Of a stretch of DNA of 17,886 nt, positions 13,671-17,886 are shown piece after piece; the first letter of the stretch is position 1; each line of letters opens with the position of its first letter. The notes beneath the pieces are model-generated. The model saw only the letters and a program-made list of their open reading frames with translations, was not told the origin of the DNA and searched no databases. The position numbers and the translations under genes were made by a program. The stretch lies in NCBI GenBank assembly GCA_028284845.1, contig JANQQY010000523.1, positions 1 through 17,886 on the forward strand. Direction: 5' to 3'. Origin of the DNA: Spirochaetales bacterium. GTDB taxonomy: Bacteria > Spirochaetota > Spirochaetia > DSM-27196 > SLST01.

Positions 13671-15140
13671 ATGACAGAGATCAGGAACTACATCGGCAAT
13701 CAATGGGCGGAGGCGATTTCGGCGCATCAGGTGGACGTTTACAACCCGGCGAGCGGCGAGGTGATTGCGACCGTTGCTTCATCCGGGGACAAGGATGTTG
13801 CCCGCGCAGTCGATGTCGGGACCACCGCCTTTCGTGAATGGCGTGAGACGCCCGTGACTGATCGGATCCAGTATCTGTTCAAGCTCAAGATGCTCCTTGA
13901 AGAGCATCTTGAGGAGATAGCGAAGATCATAACGACAGAGTGCGGCAAGACGCTCGCGGAGAGCAGGGGCGAACTCCGGCGCGGGATCGAAAACGTTGAG
14001 GTTGCGTGCGGCATGCCTACATTGATGCAGGGCTACAGCAACGAAGACATCGCCTCAGGAATCGACGAGCACATGATCCGACAGCCACTTGGTGTTGTGG
14101 CTGCTATCACGCCCTTCAACTTCCCCGGGATGATACCGCTCTGGTTCCTGCCGTACGCGGTTGCAACCGGAAACTGCTTTATCCTCAAGCCGAGCGAACG
14201 CGTTCCCATGACGACCGCCAAGCTGTTTTGTCTCATCGAGCAGGCAGGGTTCCCCGCCGGGGTCGTCCAGCTTGTCAACGGCGGGCACGAGACGGTGAAT
14301 GCGCTCCTTGATCATCCTGGTGTGCGAGCCATCAGTTTTGTCGGGAGCACTGCCGTGGCGAAACTCGTCTATCAGCGTGCCACCGCGAACGGAAAGCGAG
14401 CACAGTGTCAGGGTGGCGCGAAGAATCCGGTCATCGTTATGCCTGACGCCGATATCGAGACGACGACGAGGATCATGGCCGACAGTGCATTTGGATGTGC
14501 CGGGCAGCGCTGCCTCGCCGCAAGCGTCGCGGTGACCGTGGGTGACGCGCAGCGATCATTCGCGGAGTCAATCGCAGAGGCGGCGTCGTCCCGACCAGTG
14601 GGATATGGTCTCGACGATGGCGTTGCGATGGGACCCGTGATCACGCCTGAGAGTCGAGGCAGGATTGAATCGATCATCGATCAGGGAGAGAAGGAGGGCG
14701 TCCAGCTCCTTGTCGACGGCCGTGGTGGCGCTGTCTCGGGCTATCCGGGCGGAAACTGGGTCTTTCCAACCGTACTGGACAAAGTAACTCCCCAGAGCTC
14801 CGTCGCTTCCACGGAGATCTTTGGACCTGTTCTGAGCCTCATGCATGCCGCGTCTCTGGACGAGGCGATCAGATTGGTGAACGACCGCGCCTACGGGAAC
14901 ATGGCATGTCTGTTTACCTCGAGCGGTGCGGCCGCCCGGAAGTTCCGGTACGAAGCAGATGCCGGCAACGTCGGGATCAATATTGGCGTTGCGGCACCTA
15001 TGGCGTTTTTCCCGTTCAGCGGATGGAACGAGAGTTTCTTTGGTGATCTTCACGCGCAGGGTCGACACGGCGTCGAGTTCTACACGCAGACGAAAGTCGT
15101 CGTCGAGCGATGGCCTCGCGAGTGGAGCAGGACCTTCTAG
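13671..15140 (+). CDS. mmsA: CoA-acylating methylmalonate-semialdehyde dehydrogenase family (MmsA/IolA-type ALDH)
   Basis: A 489-residue aldehyde dehydrogenase starting at the ATG at 13671 with AGGAGCTGAC upstream; the long open frame before it is antisense-free shadow of the transaldolase gene. The N-terminus NYIGNQWAEA and TPFNFPGMIPLWFLPYAVATGN (147-168) are hallmarks of the MMSDH subfamily. The catalytic cysteine is Cys281 in FGCAGQRCLAAS. At 245-253 the segment CQGGAKNPV lacks the general-base glutamate found in most ALDHs, as expected for CoA-acylating members. The C-terminus GINIGVAAPMAFFPFSGW and GVEFYTQTKVV are also diagnostic. Known substrates are methylmalonate and malonate semialdehydes (valine and myo-inositol breakdown), giving propionyl-CoA or acetyl-CoA, CO2 and NADH. 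Behind a transaldolase, it may oxidise a three-carbon semialdehyde of an uncharacterised sugar route. The symbol indicates family, not proven substrate. Confidence 0.92.
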   Translation: MTEIRNYIGNQWAEAISAHQVDVYNPASGEVIATVASSGDKDVARAVDVGTTAFREWRETPVTDRIQYLFKLKMLLEEHLEEIAKIITTECGKTLAESRGELRRGIENVEVACGMPTLMQGYSNEDIASGIDEHMIRQPLGVVAAITPFNFPGMIPLWFLPYAVATGNCFILKPSERVPMTTAKLFCLIEQAGFPAGVVQLVNGGHETVNALLDHPGVRAISFVGSTAVAKLVYQRATANGKRAQCQGGAKNPVIVMPDADIETTTRIMADSAFGCAGQRCLAASVAVTVGDAQRSFAESIAEAASSRPVGYGLDDGVAMGPVITPESRGRIESIIDQGEKEGVQLLVDGRGGAVSGYPGGNWVFPTVLDKVTPQSSVASTEIFGPVLSLMHAASLDEAIRLVNDRAYGNMACLFTSSGAAARKFRYEADAGNVGINIGVAAPMAFFPFSGWNESFFGDLHAQGRHGVEFYTQTKVVVERWPREWSRTF

Positions 15141-15922
15141 CGCCCCTTCGCCATTCCCTTCATGACACGGCCGAGCATACGCGCCCGGAGGCCTCGAGGT
15201 AGTTTGAGCGCAAGGTCGAGCAGTGTTGCGAGAAAGCCCGGTCGTACCGTCATCGTTCTACCGAGCGCCCGCACCGTTGCCCGCGCGACGGCCGCGGGAT
15301 CTGCCCCTCCGTCGCTGAGTCCCGCGGCGTGCGCGAATCCGGTATTCACGCTTGCAGGGGCGGAGGCGAGCACATCGATTCCGTGTCCCTTCAGTTCAAG
15401 ATGAATGCCCTCCGCGAACGACTGGTTCCACGCCTTTGTGGCTGCATAGTGGGCCGAGTTGGGGACGCCGGCGAACGCCACAATCGAGCTCCAAAGAATA
15501 AAGCCACCTCGACCTCTACGAATGAGACGCGGTGTAAAACCGTGCACGATGTCGAGGACGGCCGTGCAGTTCACCTCGATCATCGCCCGCTCGCGTGCAG
15601 CATCGGAGTGTTCAAAGAGCCCGCCGGAACCAAATCCGGCGGCCGGTACCACGAGGCCAATGTCCAGTTCATCTGTCTGTTCCAGGAGCGCCTGCCGGTC
15701 GGCGCATACCGCCATGTCGAGGGCAAGCGTCCGTGTTCGAACGCCAAACTGTGTTTGAAGTTCACGGCCCAGTTCCTCGAGAATCTCTCTCCGTCTCGCA
15801 ACAAGAGCGATGTTGAGTCCTCGGCGCGCGAGCTCCCGCGCTACCTCTCTGCCAATGCCGCTCGACGCGCCGGTCACGACCGCCCACGGACCGTATCGGT
15901 CGCTCCACGCTGTGGCGTCCAT
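15137..15922 (-). CDS. SDR-family NAD(P)-dependent oxidoreductase (DltE-like)
   Basis: A 261-residue short-chain dehydrogenase. The start is the ATG at 15922 with CGGAGCGGCAGC before it, 11 residues ahead of the cofactor motif TGASSGIG (17-24). Arg43-Arg44 after the second strand suggest NADP(H). The catalytic residues are Ser145/146 in WSSIVAF and Tyr159-Lys163 in YAATK. The C-terminal 35 residues (PGFLATLLDLALKLPRG and onward) are hydrophobic and basic, typical of DltE/YqjQ-like SDRs and perhaps membrane-associating. The first 49 nt overlap the end of the upstream membrane-protein gene in another frame, so expression is likely coupled to it. Its stop interlocks with that of the convergent ALDH gene: the sequence CTAG at 15137-15140 gives TAG on both strands. 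The function is unknown; the context suggests membership of a TetR-controlled pair. Confidence 0.87.
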   Translation of the reverse strand: MDATAWSDRYGPWAVVTGASSGIGREVARELARRGLNIALVARRREILEELGRELQTQFGVRTRTLALDMAVCADRQALLEQTDELDIGLVVPAAGFGSGGLFEHSDAARERAMIEVNCTAVLDIVHGFTPRLIRRGRGGFILWSSIVAFAGVPNSAHYAATKAWNQSFAEGIHLELKGHGIDVLASAPASVNTGFAHAAGLSDGGADPAAVARATVRALGRTMTVRPGFLATLLDLALKLPRGLRARMLGRVMKGMAKGR

Positions 15923-16644
15923 GCTGCCGCTCCGGTCGCCGCCGGCTGCTGCCGACTTGCTCTGACCTGTCGGCGCGCCTCCGTGATTGAGAGGACGTGG
16001 AAGACAAGCGCGAATGTGATGAGAAACATCGGGATGAGACCAGTCGGGTACTCGATGACCTGATTCGGCCGATCGAATGCAAAGAGCTGAAGCTCGGTGG
16101 GGCTCGAGAAGAATCCGAAGAAGAAGGCGTTCACAACGTCGGCAATGCCAACGGCGGCGACGAAGTAGGCAGCGCGCGGAGGGATCTCTTTGCCGCGGTG
16201 GCGGAGAAGGACGCCAAGCGCCGCCAGCGCCGCTGCCAAGTCTCCCCATCCTGCGGGATGTGCAAAGATCCCAGGGAGGTTGCCGCGGCTCCATTCAATG
16301 ACAAAGACGAGCCCGATTGCGCGAAAGAGCTGGAGACTGATCAGCCATCGCTGATTGAGACCCGGTCCCACAACGCGCTTCGCCACGATCATCGCTGCGC
16401 TCAGTGCGATCGTGAGCATCAGAATCGGTCTGATCTGGTAGATGAGCCCGTCGAAGACCAAAAGATCGGTCCGAACGCTGATCCACGCGAACAGGCCCCA
16501 GAGGGCTGCGGCCGTAAACGCCGTCCACGCCAGACGGAGCGGTCGACCAGATTCGCGGAGAGCGATAAAGGTGAACCAGGGCGCGAGTCCCCATGTAGCT
16601 ACGACGATCACTTCGGTGATCCAACTAAAATCGTACGTTTCCAT
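15874..16644 (-). CDS. Seven-helix integral membrane protein, function unknown
   Basis: A 256-residue hydrophobic protein with an estimated seven membrane segments (about residues 8-30, 37-57, 70-89, 100-117, 132-148, 157-181 and 198-221) and a basic, Arg/Gln-rich cytoplasmic tail of about 35 residues. The segment LQLFRAIGLVFVIEWSRGNLPGIFAHPAGWGD (105-135 region; key elements FR-x-x-G-x-x-F, LP-x-x-F, PAGWGD) is a pattern I associate with a widespread uncharacterised bacterial membrane-protein family. I cannot assign an activity. The start ATG at 16644 has AAGGAG at a good distance. Immediately upstream sits a strong dyad (16660-16679) almost matching one before the TetR gene, so it is probably repressed by that regulator. 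The SDR gene overlaps its 3' end. Confidence 0.8.
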   Translation of the reverse strand: METYDFSWITEVIVVATWGLAPWFTFIALRESGRPLRLAWTAFTAAALWGLFAWISVRTDLLVFDGLIYQIRPILMLTIALSAAMIVAKRVVGPGLNQRWLISLQLFRAIGLVFVIEWSRGNLPGIFAHPAGWGDLAAALAALGVLLRHRGKEIPPRAAYFVAAVGIADVVNAFFFGFFSSPTELQLFAFDRPNQVIEYPTGLIPMFLITFALVFHVLSITEARRQVRASRQQPAATGAAAWTPQRGATDTVRGRS

Positions 16645-16659
16645 GCGTACTCCTTCTGA

Positions 16660-16679
16660 TTTGGAACGATTGTTCCAAA
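16660..16679. promoter_or_regulatory. Candidate TetR operator upstream of the membrane-protein/SDR pair
   Basis: TTTGGAAC-GATT-GTTCCAAA is a perfect 8-bp inverted repeat with a 4-nt spacer, 15 nt upstream of the start codon on the minus strand. A possible -10 (TATCAC on the minus strand, 16690-16695) lies just upstream, so binding here would block early transcription. The TGGAACGA half recurs at 17376-17383 before the TetR gene. Confidence 0.7.
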
Positions 16680-16756
16680 ATTGGGTTAAGTGATAGCAGT
16701 CGGCTCCCTGGGTCAGACGAGGGTGGAGACTGCTCCCTTTGATCGTATCTGTCTCT

Positions 16757-17356
16757 CTATCCGAACACCGTCTCTAGTGTCCGCTGTGCTATTGACCGTG
16801 CCAGAGCCTCCGCCGGCCCACTCCGTGCGAGTACACGAAGGCCCATAAAAGCCGTCAGGAGGAAGCTTGCGTCCTCGTCCGCGGCCTCAGGCGTTCGATC
16901 TCCAGCCACAACCGTTGGCTCAAGCGCCGTGCGGAACATTGTGCGCACCTGTTCGGCCGCCTCGTGCGCGATCTGAGCCAGCTCGGGCGACTCGTGCGAG
17001 AGCTCAGTGATTGTGTTCACCATCAGGCAGCCGCGGCGAAGAGGGTCGTGACTCACCTGCATCGCAATGGTTTCGAAGACCGCGCCGACGGCTGCGCGCG
17101 CCGCAGCTACCGTAGGAGGCGACGCGACGCTCTGTAACGGGGATAGAGCCTCCATTCCTACCGTTTGGATGTAGCGGGCAAATGCCGCGCGAAAGAGCTC
17201 GTCCTTCCCGCTCCAGACGTTGTAGAGACTGCTTCGGCTCAGACCGAGGTGCTGTACCAGGTCGTCGAGCGAGGCGTTGCGATAGCCGTGCTGCCAGAAG
17301 TACTCCATCGCTCGCGTCTCCGTCTGCTCTTTGTCGAATGCCCGTGGCCGTCCCAC
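16757..17356 (-). CDS. TetR/AcrR-family transcriptional repressor
   Basis: A 199-residue regulator with a GTG start at 17356; the ribosome binding site is weak. The N-terminus MGRPRAFDKEQTETRAMEYFWQHGYRNASLDDLVQHLGLSRSSLYNVWSGKDELF is the standard TetR DNA-binding domain, with the helix-turn-helix at about residues 27-49. The C-terminal ligand-binding part contains LRRGCLMVNTITEL (106-119 region), common in a large TetR subgroup that senses small lipophilic or electrophilic compounds. Nearly matching dyads precede this gene (17373-17394) and the adjacent membrane-protein gene (16660-16679), indicating autoregulation and control of that operon. The gene reads toward the membrane-protein gene, on the same strand, with about 110 nt between coding regions. 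Confidence 0.93.
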   Translation of the reverse strand: MGRPRAFDKEQTETRAMEYFWQHGYRNASLDDLVQHLGLSRSSLYNVWSGKDELFRAAFARYIQTVGMEALSPLQSVASPPTVAAARAAVGAVFETIAMQVSHDPLRRGCLMVNTITELSHESPELAQIAHEAAEQVRTMFRTALEPTVVAGDRTPEAADEDASFLLTAFMGLRVLARSGPAEALARSIAQRTLETVFG

Positions 17357-17372
17357 GGCAACAGCTTACGTA

Positions 17373-17394
17373 TTCTGGAACGAATAGTACAGAA
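17373..17394. promoter_or_regulatory. Candidate TetR autoregulatory operator
   Basis: TTCTGGAACGAATAGTACAGAA has 5-bp perfect outer arms (TTCTG/CAGAA) and shares TGGAACGA plus the downstream T..CA spacing with the dyad at 16660-16679. It lies 17 nt before the GTG start of the TetR gene and directly downstream of a good -10 hexamer on the minus strand (TATGAT, 17397-17402). Confidence 0.6.
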
Positions 17395-17396
17395 AA

Positions 17397-17402
17397 ATCA
17401 TA
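17397..17402 (-). promoter_or_regulatory. Possible -10 element of the TetR gene
   Basis: On the minus strand this reads TATGAT, five of six matches to TATAAT, located 41 nt upstream of the GTG start and adjoining the candidate operator. No good -35 hexamer is seen at the expected distance, so the call is tentative. Confidence 0.3.
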
Positions 17403-17406
17403 CACC

Positions 17407-17420
17407 GTCGCGGCCGCGAC
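17407..17420. repeat. Perfect 14-bp palindrome in the TetR-MDH divergent region
   Basis: GTCGCGG followed directly by CCGCGAC gives a gapless perfect palindrome between the TetR and malate-dehydrogenase-like genes. It could be a binding site for another regulator or simply a GC-rich chance dyad. Confidence 0.35.
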
Positions 17421-17518
17421 TGCACTGCGAGGCCCTCTCTCGGCCGTATCCGCCATCTGCCCCGCTCGCCGGTCTTCGGTCGCTTCGGTATATTCCTGAC
17501 AAACCAGAGGAGTTATCC

Positions 17519-17886
17519 ATGACGCGAATTGGGATCGTTGGCGGGGGCAACGTGGGCGCAAACACCATGTTCTTCCTCGCCGAGAAAGATGTGGCGCCCG
17601 TCATCATGTACGACGTGAAAGAAGGCCTCTCCACCGGAAAGGCGCTCGATATGATGGAAGCCGCGCCGGTCCGCGGATATCAGTTCCAGCTGGACGGGAC
17701 CGATCAGATCGAGGAAGTGATCGACGCCGACGTGGTTATCCTTGCCGCGGGCGAGATCCGGGAGCCCGGCGAATCCAGGGCGAGCCTCCATCAGAAGAAT
17801 CGACCGGTAGTGGATGCCGTCATCGAGAAGCTCTCCGGTTTTGAAGGGGTTTTGATCGTGGCAACGGAGCCCGTCGATCTCTTTGT
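17519..17886 (+). CDS. Malate/lactate dehydrogenase-like protein, N-terminal part
   Basis: An open frame from the ATG at 17519 (AGAGGAG 6 nt upstream) runs off the window end after 122 codons. The N-terminal Rossmann fold has GIVGGGNVG (5-13) and Asp32 in MYDV, indicating NAD. The substrate arginines of the malate dehydrogenase active-site loop are present as Arg81 and Arg87 in AGEIREPGESR, and Asn94 follows. However, the normally invariant NPVD reads TEPVD, with Glu117 in place of Asn, and the loop has EI where most have a small or hydrophobic pair. It is therefore MDH-like but divergent; catalytic His and the second half lie outside the window. A TATATT hexamer at 17489-17494 may be its -10. 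It is divergent from the TetR gene and probably a separate, perhaps central-metabolic, unit. Confidence 0.8.
   Translation, partial: MTRIGIVGGGNVGANTMFFLAEKDVAPVIMYDVKEGLSTGKALDMMEAAPVRGYQFQLDGTDQIEEVIDADVVILAAGEIREPGESRASLHQKNRPVVDAVIEKLSGFEGVLIVATEPVDLF

Noticed and set aside
2149..15140. Classical myo-inositol (iol) operon
   Set aside because: MmsA/IolA-type ALDH and TIM barrels are present, but no IolG-type dehydrogenase, IolC kinase, IolD hydrolase or IolB is seen.
13671..15140. Valine degradation cluster (MMSDH with HIBADH)
   Set aside because: The HIBADH-type genes are 8 kb away in another operon, no acyl-CoA dehydrogenase or enoyl-CoA hydratase is nearby, and the ALDH is coupled to a transaldolase.
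15329..16063. 244-codon plus-strand open frame
   Set aside because: Antisense to the SDR and membrane-protein genes; composition is shadow-like with no family signature.
16698..16733. Hairpin downstream of the TetR gene
   Set aside because: The AGTC/GACT and CTCCC/GGG pairings are interrupted by mismatches and lack a T tract, so it is too weak to call a terminator.

Overview
The window is about 17.9 kb of dense, GC-rich bacterial DNA (near 60% GC by eye). I support 17 protein genes: the first lacks its 5' end and the last lacks its 3' end. I see no rRNA, tRNA, CRISPR array, insertion sequence or phage gene. The taxon cannot be fixed from the sequence. Intracellular glycosidases with a sulfatase and many TIM-barrel isomerases recall free-living heterotrophs of the Spirochaetota/Latescibacterota/Planctomycetota kind, but that is only an impression. 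No stretch longer than 300 bases lacks a gene. The longest gap, 11470-11740, is a divergent regulatory region.

Layout. (1) 1-7890, plus strand: a tight run of eight genes. These are the end of a Tm-1-like (UPF0261) protein, a Tm-1-type TIM-barrel ('phosphoenolpyruvate hydrolase-like') protein, a 3-hydroxyisobutyrate-dehydrogenase-family (HIBADH) reductase, a sugar phosphate isomerase/epimerase-type TIM barrel, a cupin-TIM-barrel fusion, a second HIBADH-family enzyme, a GH37 trehalase-like glycosidase and a sulfatase. Most joints are ATGA or short overlaps; the one real gap is 83 nt at 1185-1267. (2) 7991-11469, minus strand: GntR/HutC regulator, then an SDR resembling SDR-type D-mannonate oxidoreductases, then a GH9-like protein. 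(3) 11741-15140, plus strand, divergent from GntR: SDR, transaldolase-like protein and methylmalonate-semialdehyde-dehydrogenase-type ALDH. (4) 15137-16644, minus strand: a seven-helix membrane protein and an SDR; then a TetR gene (16757-17356, minus), and divergently the start of a malate-dehydrogenase-like gene (17519 onward).

Interpretation (inference). Blocks 1-3 look like one carbohydrate-catabolic locus. None of the three hydrolases (GH37-like, sulfatase, GH9-like) shows a signal peptide, so oligosaccharides or sulfated glycosides would be imported and processed in the cytoplasm. The isomerase-type TIM barrels and oxidoreductases would rearrange and oxidise or reduce the released sugar, and the transaldolase plus semialdehyde dehydrogenase would feed fragments to central metabolism. 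The GntR-type protein is the obvious local regulator. The 271-nt region between it and block 3 carries a 24-bp inverted repeat whose arm centres lie 126 bp apart. No transporter is in the window. Block 4 looks unrelated: near-identical dyads precede both the TetR gene and the membrane-protein gene, suggesting a small TetR regulon.

The best candidates for something undescribed are the combined operon, the cupin-TIM fusion with altered metal-ligand positions, the GH9-like protein lacking the usual catalytic aspartate, the sulfatase plus trehalase-like pair, and the transaldolase/ALDH cassette.
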